NCBI GenBank assembly: GCA_030705945.1
Contig: JAUZPS010000025.1
Coordinates: 1-20,191 of the forward strand
DNA from: Bacillota bacterium
Lineage (GTDB): Bacteria; Bacillota; Clostridia; Acetivibrionales; DSM-2933
DNA: 20,191 nucleotides
Direction of reading: 5' to 3'
In this document: positions 1 through 7,850 of the stretch, one piece after another
Position numbering within the stretch: the first letter of the stretch is position 1
Layout of the letters: each line of letters begins with the position of its first letter
Position numbers and translations under genes: made by a program
The notes under the pieces: generated by a model
The model's input: only the letters and a program-made list of their open reading frames with translations
Told to the model about the DNA's origin: nothing
Database searches by the model: none

Positions 1-1845
1 ACAGAGATTATGGATCTTGACAATGATGGAAACATTGAACTGGTTACCACATCAGTAGGCATAATACCGTCATTTGTATGGATATACAGATGGAACAGTG
101 ACCATTACGAGAAAATGGATGTAGCAAAAGTAACACAAAATGACTATGCGACGATATTAAACAGAGGCAACAGCAAAATATGGCTGGAAGCCGGCAAAAC
201 AAACGTGAAACACTTTTATCTTTACAAAGACGGTACCCTTGAGGAACACGAGAATACAAAAGAAGCCCTTCTAAAAGAAAAAGTTACTCCCATGTATTTC
301 AATACCTATGTTAAAAAGGAAGTATGGGGCAAGCAGGGACCTGGGGAAAATTATGAAAATCTAATAAAATTACCTTATGGCAGAGTTATTCAGGTAACCG
401 GAATGTATACGGTAAATGGTGGAAATGGAGGCTGGTACCTTGCCAAACTTGCGCCGGAACTTACTGATGACCGAGAAACCCGTCAGCTTCCGGAAAACCA
501 GACTGAATTCTGGTTGTATTTTGATTCAATCGGAATGAAATATGAGCATAAAGTTATATTTGAAGAATGCTCTATTAACGATGCAGTCCAGTTTAACTAT
601 GTAATAACCGGCAAGGCCAAAAATGACGGAACTATACGTCTTAGACAACTGCCGGATGAGAATAGCCCGACAGTTTCCATAGCAAATCAGGGAAATTTAA
701 TAAATGTTGTACAGAAGGATGGGCAATGGAGTGTGGCGCGGATCACTTCCGGAAGGGCTATGGAGGATTATAGCGACATAGGCTGGATAAAAAACAGCGA
801 TTATACTCAATACAAATCTGATCAAAAGGTAAACCAGGGATTTTTAATCAAACCCGTCAGGTTATATGATAGACCAGATTCAAGTTCAGATCCTTTACCT
901 GTGGATAATGTAATAAAATATGATGTTGCGCCGGTAACTATTGATGAACAAAAGAGTAACAGCAATTGGTCCTATATCCGTGGCTCGTTCAACGGATTTG
1001 CAGGTTGGGTCAATACAAAAGACATTCATTTTACATTTACATCCGAAGAAGCTGTAAAAATTGCAAACCCAGATATTGACCTTAAAATGCTGACTCAAAA
1101 AATAAAAGATGAAATAAAAGACTGGGATGGTTTGACTCTGAATGCTCTGGATATCGATAAGCAAGTTAGATTAAATCAGCAGCAGAGAAAGGAACTCTCA
1201 GACAATCTTAAAGGAGTAACAGGCTATGAGGTTAATGACGGTGGGCTTACTACTTACAGAGAGGCGATGTATCCTTTCTACACATTACAGTTTTTAACTG
1301 GGAAGAATGATTATTACATTGACGAAAATTCGGCAGATCCTCAAGATAAGTTATATAGAGCCTCTTACTGCAAGTACAATTTCATTGTCACCGGCGAGGA
1401 TACCATTATGATTCTGATTCCCACGGAGAAATTGGATTACTATGGTTTAAAACGTGAAGGGGCGCCTGTGAAATTCCTGAAAGTGAACCGGGAGTTTGTC
1501 CAATACATTAAAAATCTGATACCTGCAAATGAACTTAATATTAATGACGGCTTTAACTATCTTCTTAACGCGGTGAAAGTCAAAGTTGGAAGTGAACAAG
1601 GCGAAGCGCAAAAGCAGGTTTACAAATGCGCAAGGGTTATCCGCTCTTATGCGGGAAAAGAAATTGAAACAGGTAGAGTACCTAAAAATGTTAAAGCAAT
1701 AACATCTTTTGAGTTTAAGTTCAAAAATGGAAGTGTGGAAAAGGTAATTGTTACCGACAAGTATATAAGCTATAGGGGCAAGTATTTTTCTCTTAATGGA
1801 GACCCCAAAAGTATAGGTGGAATCTTATTTGCGGGGTATTTCTAA
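1..1845 (+). CDS. Partial secreted protein with FG-GAP-like motif and SH3-like repeats
   Basis: The reading frame is already open at base 1 (codons before the first ATG at 10 read T-E-I), so the true start lies outside the window and only the C-terminal part, about 614 residues, is present. The visible N-terminus has the calcium-loop motif DLDNDGNIEL, typical of FG-GAP/VCBS repeats. Counting from the ATG at 10, SH3-like beta stretches follow: about 97-150 (GGWYLAKL), 205-270 (IRLRQLPDE...GQWSVARI...IGWI) and 276-345 (VRLYDRPD...NWSYIRG...GWV). The remaining 260 residues match nothing I recognise. Bacterial SH3 modules usually bind cell wall or peptide, so an extracytoplasmic role is likely, but no signal peptide can be seen because the start is missing. 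A strong terminator follows. The domain calls are made by eye. Confidence 0.75.
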   Translation, partial: TEIMDLDNDGNIELVTTSVGIIPSFVWIYRWNSDHYEKMDVAKVTQNDYATILNRGNSKIWLEAGKTNVKHFYLYKDGTLEEHENTKEALLKEKVTPMYFNTYVKKEVWGKQGPGENYENLIKLPYGRVIQVTGMYTVNGGNGGWYLAKLAPELTDDRETRQLPENQTEFWLYFDSIGMKYEHKVIFEECSINDAVQFNYVITGKAKNDGTIRLRQLPDENSPTVSIANQGNLINVVQKDGQWSVARITSGRAMEDYSDIGWIKNSDYTQYKSDQKVNQGFLIKPVRLYDRPDSSSDPLPVDNVIKYDVAPVTIDEQKSNSNWSYIRGSFNGFAGWVNTKDIHFTFTSEEAVKIANPDIDLKMLTQKIKDEIKDWDGLTLNALDIDKQVRLNQQQRKELSDNLKGVTGYEVNDGGLTTYREAMYPFYTLQFLTGKNDYYIDENSADPQDKLYRASYCKYNFIVTGEDTIMILIPTEKLDYYGLKREGAPVKFLKVNREFVQYIKNLIPANELNINDGFNYLLNAVKVKVGSEQGEAQKQVYKCARVIRSYAGKEIETGRVPKNVKAITSFEFKFKNGSVEKVIVTDKYISYRGKYFSLNGDPKSIGGILFAGYF

Positions 1846-2240
1846 GGGTTGGGTTGTAAAAAATTTCGCGATATAATTCCATTAGAGGCGTTCCTCTCAA
1901 CGGTTTATCAAACTGTCATCAGGAACGCCTCTTTAAATTCTAAGGGCTAGGGACAAGTATGACGAGGCTTATCTTTAAAATTTCGATTACAACATCCCTG
2001 TTCATTTGAGTCAATTCCTTTTATGTCATTAATTATTCTATACAACTAGAGCTGATAAGCTAAACAGTTCGATAACCTTTATTTTAGTAGGTAGAATTAT
2101 AGATATTATAAGTTTTTATTGAAGTGTATTAAATATGGTTTATTTTTGATAGTATAGATATAGGGATGAATTCTTTTTAGAGCATTGAATATTTATTAAT
2201 CCGAATGTTTTAAAAACTATTTAAAGAGGAGGGGAATAGA
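1846..2240. other. Intergenic region, 395 bp
   Basis: It holds the terminator of the upstream gene (1884-1935) and, at its right end, a strong ribosome binding site (GAGGAGGGG, about 2226-2234) for the X-dockerin-CAP gene. The AT-rich stretch 2100-2200 has several TATA-like boxes, but I could not pair any of them convincingly with a -35 box. No coding potential was seen on either strand. Confidence 0.6.
1884..1935 (+). terminator. Rho-independent terminator with stacked stem
   Basis: AGAGGCGTTCCT (1884-1895) pairs perfectly with AGGAACGCCTCT (1921-1932), followed by TTT. The 25-nt loop contains a second short stem (CGGTTT/AAACTG with one G-U pair). It lies 39 bases after the stop codon of the first gene. 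Confidence 0.85.
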
Positions 2241-3980
2241 ATGTTTAACCTACATAAGGCTGGAAAAATAGTCGTTTCATTAACGGCTGCTGTTTTATTA
2301 AGTATGGGACTGAATATAATAATTCAGGAAAATTTTCACTCCAATGCTGATATCAGATCATATGCTGAGGCAGCTGCATCACCCGTTTATTCAGCCAAAC
2401 CTGCTGAGTCTGGCTTAAGTTTAAGCCTGTCAGGTTATGTTGCGCCTGATTTATCAGTTACCGACGCAACATTATTGGAAGGCTTTAAGGTAAGCGCCGA
2501 AGGTACATCTCTTTCTGTTTTATCTGACAGTAAAGGTTATTTTGAGCTTAAAGGATTAGGACAGGGAACGACATTGTCTGAACTTACCATCAGTAAAGCC
2601 GGTTATTTGTGCAGAAAGATAAAGAATATAGGTATTTTATCAAATGTACAGCTATCATCTGAGAATAAACCTATCATTCTGTGGGCTGGGGACATCACAC
2701 AGGATGGGGCAATAAACATGGCTGATGTGATGGAGATTGCAAAAAGATTTAATATGACAACAGCAAATACAGAATACATAGAGGGCATTGATCTGAACAA
2801 AGACGGCGCAATCAATATGGCTGATATTGTGGCTATTGCGAAGCATTTTAATGCAACTTCGGACTCTTATCCTCCAATTGATCCCTACATATCTCCGACA
2901 CAAATCAATAGTCAAACTCCTACCAATACACCCACTGAAGCGCCAACAGCCACACCTACAGCCACCCAAACAATAGTCCCAACAACTACACCAACAACTA
3001 CACCAACAACTACACCGACAGTGTCACCTGAAATAAATCTGCCTTGCTTCAGCAAAGATGAGATCAACACCTTATGGAGCCAGTTAAAGCCCAAGTGGAC
3101 TAATGAAGCGTATGATACAAAGCCAAGCGTAATCTTGCCATATGCAACAGGTAAATTAAAGACAGAGTTTTTGCAGGATGGTCTCAATATGGCAAATTTC
3201 TGCAGAGCTTTATCCAAAGTACCTAATGATTTGATATTGGATGACACATTGTGCGCGGATGAACAATATGGAGCAACTTTACTGGCAGCTAATGACGTAT
3301 TATCACACACGCCATCGCAGCCTTCCGATATGCCCAAGGATTTTTATGATAGGGGCTATGCTGCCACATCTTCCAGCAATATTGCAGGCGGAAACATATT
3401 CAATTTATATAATACAGTAAAGATGTATATGGGTGACAGTGATGAATACAATATCGCAATCATTGGTCATAGAAGGTGGATTCTGAATCCTGCGTTAAAA
3501 AAGACAGGGTTTGGATATGCGGACACACAAACATCTGGTTATTATCCAACTGCGTACTCAGCAATGAAGGTATTTGACAGTAAAGTGAGCATCAATAGAA
3601 GTGAAAGCTTTGACTATAATTGTATTTTATGGCCAAATAGAATATTTCCTATAGATTTGTTTGATTCATCAGATGCCTGGTCAATTACATTAAATCCGAA
3701 CAAGTATGATAAAACCAAGGTTAGCACAATAAGTGTCACCCTCGTTCGGAATAGTGATGGAAAGGTGTGGAATTTTGACTCAACTAATAAGGATTTAAAA
3801 GGAAAATATTTCAACGTTGACGCTATGGGATATGGAGTTCCTTTTTGCGTTATATTCCGACCGGACATCGATAAGATAAATGCTGGAGATAGCTTTAGCG
3901 TTACGTTGAAGGGGGTCTATAGCAAGACAGGGGTACAGCAGCAAATTAACTATGATGTTGAATTCTTCAAGCTGAATTAG
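2241..3980 (+). CDS. Secreted X module-dockerin (type II-like) with C-terminal CAP domain
   Basis: The protein has 579 residues. A signal peptide or anchor covers 1-30. Residues 62-148 (LSGYVAPDLS...GYFELKGL) match the X module that precedes the type II dockerin of the A. thermocellus scaffoldin CipA, including the join LWAGDI. Residues 150-208 are a dockerin with two calcium loops (DITQDGAINMADV and DLNKDGAINMADI). A Thr/Pro linker (209-265) built from a 12-nt DNA repeat leads to a CAP/SCP-like domain (about 310-445: MANFCRAL, ANDVLSHTP, IIGHRRWILNP) and an unassigned 130-residue tail. In CipA the X-dockerin pair binds type II cohesins of surface anchors, so this protein is probably held on the scaffold or cell surface. 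CAP domains have varied roles, and no enzymatic activity is claimed. The dockerin is internal, not C-terminal. The start is fixed by GAGGAGGGG just upstream. Confidence 0.88.
   Translation: MFNLHKAGKIVVSLTAAVLLSMGLNIIIQENFHSNADIRSYAEAAASPVYSAKPAESGLSLSLSGYVAPDLSVTDATLLEGFKVSAEGTSLSVLSDSKGYFELKGLGQGTTLSELTISKAGYLCRKIKNIGILSNVQLSSENKPIILWAGDITQDGAINMADVMEIAKRFNMTTANTEYIEGIDLNKDGAINMADIVAIAKHFNATSDSYPPIDPYISPTQINSQTPTNTPTEAPTATPTATQTIVPTTTPTTTPTTTPTVSPEINLPCFSKDEINTLWSQLKPKWTNEAYDTKPSVILPYATGKLKTEFLQDGLNMANFCRALSKVPNDLILDDTLCADEQYGATLLAANDVLSHTPSQPSDMPKDFYDRGYAATSSSNIAGGNIFNLYNTVKMYMGDSDEYNIAIIGHRRWILNPALKKTGFGYADTQTSGYYPTAYSAMKVFDSKVSINRSESFDYNCILWPNRIFPIDLFDSSDAWSITLNPNKYDKTKVSTISVTLVRNSDGKVWNFDSTNKDLKGKYFNVDAMGYGVPFCVIFRPDIDKINAGDSFSVTLKGVYSKTGVQQQINYDVEFFKLN
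2979..3014 (+). repeat. 12-bp tandem repeat coding Thr/Pro linker
   Basis: Three copies of a CCAACAACTACA unit encode TTTP repeats between the dockerin and CAP domains. This is a low-complexity linker, not a CRISPR or mobile repeat. Confidence 0.8.
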
Positions 3981-4016
3981 AACAAGAAAATGCCATATAT
4001 AGATAACCAAATACAA

Positions 4017-4043
4017 AGCCAGCGTCATTAGATGCTGGCTTTT
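4017..4043 (+). terminator. Rho-independent terminator after CAP gene
   Basis: AGCCAGCGTC (4017-4026) pairs with GATGCTGGCT (4031-4040) through a 4-base loop with one G-U pair, followed by TTT. Confidence 0.85.
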
Positions 4044-4129
4044 ACAATTTCTTTATATGGATATAGGGTTTTATGGCATTTGCATAGGGTGATTTGCGTA
4101 GTGGTAAAAATTTCAGAAAGCAGTGATTT

Positions 4130-4241
4130 TTGTCACTACTTTTCAAATATAAGTATTATAAAATTGTAGTAAAGAAGATATTGACCTGTTTTTTTGATTT
4201 TGATTGAGGCTTCCAGTGAAGTAACCTGAAGGCCTTTTTTT
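4130..4241 (+). ncRNA. Possible small RNA: promoter-like boxes plus terminator
   Basis: TTGTCA (4130-4135) and TATTAT (4154-4159), 18 bp apart, resemble a sigma-A promoter. A GC-rich imperfect hairpin (AGGCTTC 4207-4213 / GAAGGCCT 4228-4235) ending in seven T's follows 50-80 bases later. There is no open reading frame or ribosome binding site between them, so a transcript of roughly 75 nt is possible. It may equally be a backup terminator for the CAP gene. The evidence is pattern only. Confidence 0.3.
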
Positions 4242-4724
4242 ATTGAGAAAAGTGTTGCTAAGGATCATCCTGGAAATATTTTCGGATTCTCGAGAACGAA
4301 ATCACGACGATTTAACAGAGTTTCGGACGATGAGAATCGGATGCTATTGCATGATTATCCCAGAAGAAAGTGACCAGTAAACAGATATATTTATGTTTGA
4401 AAAGGTGTAAAAAGGTATATAATTTCTGAAAAAAAGCTGAAAAAGTATTTTATAACGCAATATTATAGGATATAAAGACTCTCTACGTAAGAGTCTACAA
4501 AGACAACTCTGAAGCTGTTCGTAATACCAAATAACTAAATTGGGAAAAATCATTCATTATTTCTTTTGCCTTTTTACTATGGTATTCCGCTGTTTTGCTT
4601 CGATTTTCATAGGACTGGAAATCAATGAATAAAATCATGGACTCACTTCGCTAGCTGTCTTTTAAGTCTTTCAAAAAAGAAGATTAATATAATTCGTAAT
4701 TTTCGGGTAATCCTATTTGAAATT

Positions 4725-4733
4725 TGATATAAT
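4725..4733 (+). promoter_or_regulatory. Extended -10 promoter box
   Basis: TGATATAAT (extended -10, TGn-TATAAT) lies 23 bases before the ATG at 4757. No good -35 box is visible, as is common for extended -10 promoters. Confidence 0.45.
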
Positions 4734-4756
4734 AATACTTGAAAGGCGGTGGCTTT

Positions 4757-5002
4757 ATGACTTGGAAGGAAGTACGAGAAAAATTTCCAAATCTGTGGGT
4801 TAAGCTTAACATTTTGGAAAAACATGTTGAGGATAACAAAGAATATATTGACAATATGGAAGTAATTTCGACCATTGCAACAGATCTTGAAGCAGGGCGC
4901 GAACTGGTGAAATGTACCGAAAACGAGGTCGTTTATCATACGTCACAAGATGAAATTTATGTTGAAATCAGAAATATATTTGGATTCAGGGTGGTAAGAT
5001 AA
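4757..5002 (+). CDS. Small protein of unknown function, paired with retropepsin-like protease
   Basis: The protein has 81 residues. An earlier in-frame TTG at 4739 exists, but AAAGGCGGTGG (4742-4752) is positioned as the ribosome binding site for the ATG at 4757, so the shorter form is preferred. The N-terminal half is charged and helical (MTWKEVREKFPNLWVKLNIL...), and the C-terminal half has beta-like stretches (EIYVEIRNIFGFRVVR). There is no signal peptide or membrane segment, so it should be cytoplasmic. The stop at 5000-5002 lies 1 bp before the next ATG, which implies translational coupling and a shared function with the protease. I do not recognise a named family. Confidence 0.75.
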   Translation: MTWKEVREKFPNLWVKLNILEKHVEDNKEYIDNMEVISTIATDLEAGRELVKCTENEVVYHTSQDEIYVEIRNIFGFRVVR

Positions 5003-5003
5003 G

Positions 5004-5387
5004 ATGCAGGTATATATTTACGATATGCTCATTTGTACTGATTTGACTGTTCGTTTTAAAGGAAAGTCAAAAGTCTTAAAAAATGTTGTGATTGACACTG
5101 GAGCAGCTCAGTCAATCATGAATTCAGCTTTTGTTGAGGACTTGGGAATTATGCCTAGTGCTTCTGACAAGGTTTTAAAAGCTAAAGGAATTGGCGGTGA
5201 AATGAAGTTCTTTTATAGAATTGTAGATGAAATAAAAATTGGGGACAAAGTTCTGGAAAATGTAGAAATGGATTTTGGAAATATTGACCCCAAAGGCGAA
5301 ATTATGGGGCTTATTGGGCTTGATTTGTTGAACAGATTAAGAGTGGTAATTGATGTTGAAATTCCAGCTGTTTCCCAAAAAAAGTAA
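5004..5387 (+). CDS. Retropepsin-like aspartic protease
   Basis: This single-domain protein of 127 residues belongs by motif to the retroviral-type aspartic protease group. The catalytic motif VIDTGAAQS has Asp31, and the second family motif is the hydrophobic GLIGLDLLNRL near residue 110. A flap-like glycine-rich stretch (KGIGGEM) lies between. Such single-domain proteases act as homodimers, with one catalytic Asp from each subunit. There is no signal peptide, so it is presumably cytoplasmic, and its substrate is unknown. It starts 1 bp after the small upstream gene, with a weak GGTGG ribosome binding site inside that gene's end, so the two are co-translated. The terminator at 5529-5554 may end the operon. 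The family call is firm; the biological role is not. Confidence 0.85.
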   Translation: MQVYIYDMLICTDLTVRFKGKSKVLKNVVIDTGAAQSIMNSAFVEDLGIMPSASDKVLKAKGIGGEMKFFYRIVDEIKIGDKVLENVEMDFGNIDPKGEIMGLIGLDLLNRLRVVIDVEIPAVSQKK

Positions 5388-5528
5388 GAACTCATGACAT
5401 TTGTTTCTTGACAAAAGAAAGAGCCTAAAGCCCAGATTGCACAGTTAAGTGCCTATCGGGGTGCGTATCTAAAGCAGGCAATAAATATGTTGCTCGAACA
5501 TGCTATAAAAATAAAAGGGTATATAAGG

Positions 5529-5554
5529 AAAAGTTCGCCGTGGCGAACTTTTTT
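5529..5554 (+). terminator. Rho-independent terminator
   Basis: AAAAGTTCGC (5529-5538) pairs perfectly with GCGAACTTTT (5543-5552) through a CGTG loop and runs into six T's. It can terminate the protease operon. The leading A's make it partly bidirectional. Confidence 0.88.
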
Positions 5555-5582
5555 AGCTCCAAACTATATTTGTCACTGCCCC

Positions 5583-5701
5583 CTGATATTTTCTGCTGGT
5601 TTCCAGATTCAAAATTTACGGTGTAGCATTTCCGCTATACCTGTTTTGAAACAATATAAAAAGTAGTCGCTGTTGCTCTGATATTCTCCGCTAGTTTTCA
5701 G
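5583..5701. repeat. Imperfect direct repeat, two copies 95 bp apart
   Basis: A 24-base unit starting CTGATATT and ending TTTCCAG or TTTTCAG occurs at 5583-5606 and 5678-5701 with four differences. Similarity continues weakly upstream (GTCACTG / GTCGCTG). The origin is unknown. Confidence 0.45.
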
Positions 5702-5784
5702 CATAGAGGTTTTACAAATTTAGATAAAGCAAGAGCCCAAGACATTTATTGAATCTGGCCTATTAAATAATAATTAATATTGAG

Positions 5785-5981
5785 TTAATTTAATTTATTA
5801 ATCTCACAAAAGAATATCTCCTTTTCCCGTCTTAAATCCTCAATCAACCCTTCTTCATCAGTTTTATCAAAAAATTCGGGTGTATTTCAATAATATCCTC
5901 TGCAAACATTTGTTCATCTTGCGGAAAAGCTATAAATCTAAGTTCTTGTGTCAGTAAAATGGTGTACGGGTCAGCTATTCT
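5785..5981 (-). pseudogene. Frameshifted 3' fragment of an unknown gene
   Basis: Read on the minus strand, the frame after the stop at 5982-5984 gives protein-like sequence (DPYTILLTQELRFIAFPQ, then DEQMFAEDIIEIHP). It then continues in another frame as PEFFDKTDEEGLIEDLRR and EKEIFFCEINKLN before the stop at 5785-5787. The switch lies near the codons for IHP, and a single-base indel would restore one acidic, helical C-terminus. No start codon is visible. The fragment overlaps the last bases of the stalk-domain gene in another frame, which suggests insertion or deletion at this junction. I do not recognise the family. Confidence 0.4.
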
Positions 5982-7621
5982 TTATTATAATTGATACTGC
6001 AAATAAATACCCCTTTACTTGCCCAACTACTAGATGTTATATTTAACTTTGAAAATTTTGTATCTGATTCAAATTTGTACTTCTTTGTTGAAAATACTCC
6101 ATTTATAATCCCTTTAAAGCTAAACAAGTCTGTTTTTATAAGATTATTATTCGCATCATACGCTTCAATTTTTAGCATAGATTCTTGATTACCAACTGAT
6201 TTTGTTGGCTCTGAAGCAAATTCAATTTCAGCAGATTTTATTGGAGATTGAATAAAATTTAAAGTCATTATTTCTTTCAATTCACTACTTGGTAAGCTGT
6301 CTGTAAAATCTGGATTGGAAATTCCAATCATAAAACCTGTATCACCATAAGAGCTACTTATTCTTGTTAAACTTATATTGCATTTAGGGTAGCAAGTTAT
6401 TTCCATACCTTTTGATCTTAACCATTCTTGATTTTGTTTAATTTCATAAGGAATTGGACCATCTTCAGTATACCAATTAATTCTTTGACTTCTTGCGCTA
6501 CTCAAGTCTTCAAAGTCGATATTAACGCAATTTGAAACTTCTAATGGTTTTGAAGATGAATTTCCTGAATATATAGCATCAAAATTTCCATAAACAATAG
6601 TTATTTTCTTTTCATTTGAATCCCAGTTAACTTCACACCCCAAATTTTCACCAACAAGTCTTAAAGGTATAAAAGTCCTTCCATTTATTATACATGGTGA
6701 AACATCAATCTGTTTATTTACTCCGTTTATATTGACAGTCTTGTTATCTATTAAAAGTTGAATAGTTTTTGAATTTAATTTTATAGTCAATTTCTTTGCT
6801 TCACTAACCCAGGTTATCTTACCTCCAAGTTGCTCAATGAGAGATCTTATTGGTATTAATGCTCTTCCATTTTTTATAATAGGTGAAGTTCCGTTTCCTG
6901 GATCAATTTCTTTTTTTACTCCATTAACAGTCATAATTGGGTTTCCAGTTTCCAATGCTATAACACCTGTACTTACATAAATGGAAAATACCGCATCAGC
7001 ATGTGAGGATTCATAACTTGTATTACCATTATTAAACCAAATTGAACCGTTTTGGTATTTATCTTCCAATGGAGAAGCATAACTAAAAATACTCCATTCA
7101 TATCCCCAATCATTCCCCATATCTCTTTTTGAATCAGGACTTTTAAGCCTAATTCCATAGGTCGTATCTGCTTTTAAAGGAATGCCAGGATTTATATTAA
7201 ATACAATATTTTCTGGTTCAACATTTTCAACACGCCTAGGAATCTCATTTTTATTCTTAACTATTGAAGAGAGTACTTTGAATTGTGACGAATTCACCTC
7301 AACTATTTCCAATATTATATCACCAAGACTACTACTACTACTACTTGCTTCTTGGTTTGAATATAATTTAACTTCAACCTTTCTTAAAAAGCAGTCATTA
7401 CTTACTAAAAATGTCTGTATTGGTGAAACACTCGCATCGACTGAAATAGCATTATTATATTTGTCCTGGTTGTGTGTTTTAATGAGTGTACTATTACCAT
7501 CTGAAAAAACAATTTCATCTTTTGGATCTATCTCAACCAATTTTGTTTGAGCACCTTCAACTGTAGTAATAGAATTGACAATTAACAAACATGCAAAAAA
7601 TATGAGAATAAGATTTTTCAT
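5975..7621 (-). CDS. Secreted protein with copper-amine-oxidase-N (stalk) domain
   Basis: The protein has 548 residues. The signal peptide covers about 1-24 (MKNLILIFFACLLIVNSITTVEGA). Residues 30-220 look like a beta-sandwich, with a six-Ser tract at 93-98 encoded by a pure AGT repeat. Residues 227-345 form a copper-amine-oxidase-N or 'stalk' domain with two copies of the signature NGR(A/T)(L/F)IP(I/L)R. Despite its name, this domain in clostridia is a common surface or cell-wall module and does not imply copper or amine oxidation. Residues 355-548 form another beta-rich domain (FEDLSSARSQRINW...) that might bind carbohydrate. There is no dockerin or sortase motif. AGGAGG stands 8 bases before the ATG, and a good sigma-A promoter lies at 7742-7770. 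The function is probably surface recognition, and this is an inference. Confidence 0.85.
   Translation of the reverse strand: MKNLILIFFACLLIVNSITTVEGAQTKLVEIDPKDEIVFSDGNSTLIKTHNQDKYNNAISVDASVSPIQTFLVSNDCFLRKVEVKLYSNQEASSSSSSLGDIILEIVEVNSSQFKVLSSIVKNKNEIPRRVENVEPENIVFNINPGIPLKADTTYGIRLKSPDSKRDMGNDWGYEWSIFSYASPLEDKYQNGSIWFNNGNTSYESSHADAVFSIYVSTGVIALETGNPIMTVNGVKKEIDPGNGTSPIIKNGRALIPIRSLIEQLGGKITWVSEAKKLTIKLNSKTIQLLIDNKTVNINGVNKQIDVSPCIINGRTFIPLRLVGENLGCEVNWDSNEKKITIVYGNFDAIYSGNSSSKPLEVSNCVNIDFEDLSSARSQRINWYTEDGPIPYEIKQNQEWLRSKGMEITCYPKCNISLTRISSSYGDTGFMIGISNPDFTDSLPSSELKEIMTLNFIQSPIKSAEIEFASEPTKSVGNQESMLKIEAYDANNNLIKTDLFSFKGIINGVFSTKKYKFESDTKFSKLNITSSSWASKGVFICSINYNKE
7328..7345 (-). repeat. 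Trinucleotide repeat, six units
   Basis: ACT x6 on the plus strand (AGT x6 on the coding strand) encodes a Ser run in the stalk-domain protein. Length changes would keep the reading frame. Confidence 0.85.
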
Positions 7622-7741
7622 GCTTATACCTCCTTCATATTTGTATATACAATTTAAATAATGGTGGGAAAATATTTTTTGACTTACATTTAAATAAATA
7701 CTGAAAGAATTTCAATAAAAAATTTATTTATTAATATAATA

Positions 7742-7770
7742 ATTATACCATACCCTTACAAGGTCTACAA
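7742..7770 (-). promoter_or_regulatory. Sigma-A type promoter for stalk-domain gene
   Basis: On the minus strand, TTGTAG (7765-7770) and TATAAT (7742-7747) are separated by exactly 17 bp. Transcription would start near 7735, giving a leader of roughly 115 nt before the ATG at 7621. Confidence 0.65.
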
Positions 7771-7790
7771 GAAATAGCTATATATGCATA

Positions 7791-7831
7791 TTCCGGCACA
7801 TCCGGACAGCAAACCGGAAATATCCGGACAC
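7791..7831. repeat. Cluster of TCCGGACA-type short repeats, possible insertion-sequence end
   Basis: TCCGGACA occurs at 7801-7808 and 7823-7830, with related CCGG units at 7793 and 7814 (the last read as CCGGAA, the inverse of TTCCGG at 7791). Evenly spaced CCGG-bearing repeats of this kind are seen at the ends of some insertion sequences, IS21-like ones in particular. No transposase gene is attached here, so this is at most a left-over end. Confidence 0.35.
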
Positions 7832-7850
7832 CTTGTCATGTAATCTGAAT

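Larger units (their letters stand above)
3981..4756. other. Intergenic region, about 776 bp
   Basis: It holds the terminator of the CAP gene (4017-4043), a promoter-like pair and second terminator that could bound a small RNA (4130-4241), a short perfect hairpin (AGACTCT 4476-4482 / AGAGTCT 4490-4496) with no T-run, and the promoter of the next operon (4725-4733). Bases 4244-4378 stay open in one plus-strand frame for about 45 codons without a start or recognisable motif, possibly a remnant. Confidence 0.5.
5388..5974. other. Intergenic region with remnants, 587 bp
   Basis: It contains a terminator (5529-5554), an imperfect direct repeat (5583-5606 and 5678-5701) and a frameshifted minus-strand gene fragment (5785-5981). 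Bases 5412-5528 are open on the plus strand and read as plausible protein (AQLSAYRGAYLKQAINMLL) without a start codon, possibly the remains of another gene. I do not recognise it. Confidence 0.45.

Noticed and set aside
2912..3337. 141-codon minus-strand frame rich in Val and Gly
   Set aside because: It is the mirror of the Thr/Pro linker and CAP domain on the coding strand, and its repetitive VGVVVGV content is an artefact of the linker repeat.
4344..4553. 69-codon minus-strand frame in the intergenic region
   Set aside because: It has no ribosome binding site, no motif and a composition like random AT-rich DNA, and a hairpin sits inside it.
4643..4939. 98-codon minus-strand frame
   Set aside because: It lies antisense to the promoter and coding region of the small gene at 4757, which has a better start and coupling to its neighbour.
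7328..7345. ACT repeat as a phase-variation switch
   Set aside because: A trinucleotide repeat inside the coding region changes only the length of a Ser run and cannot shift the frame.
5975..7621. Copper amine oxidase enzyme
   Set aside because: Only the small N-terminal 'stalk' repeats are present; there is no catalytic amine oxidase domain or active-site Tyr motif.
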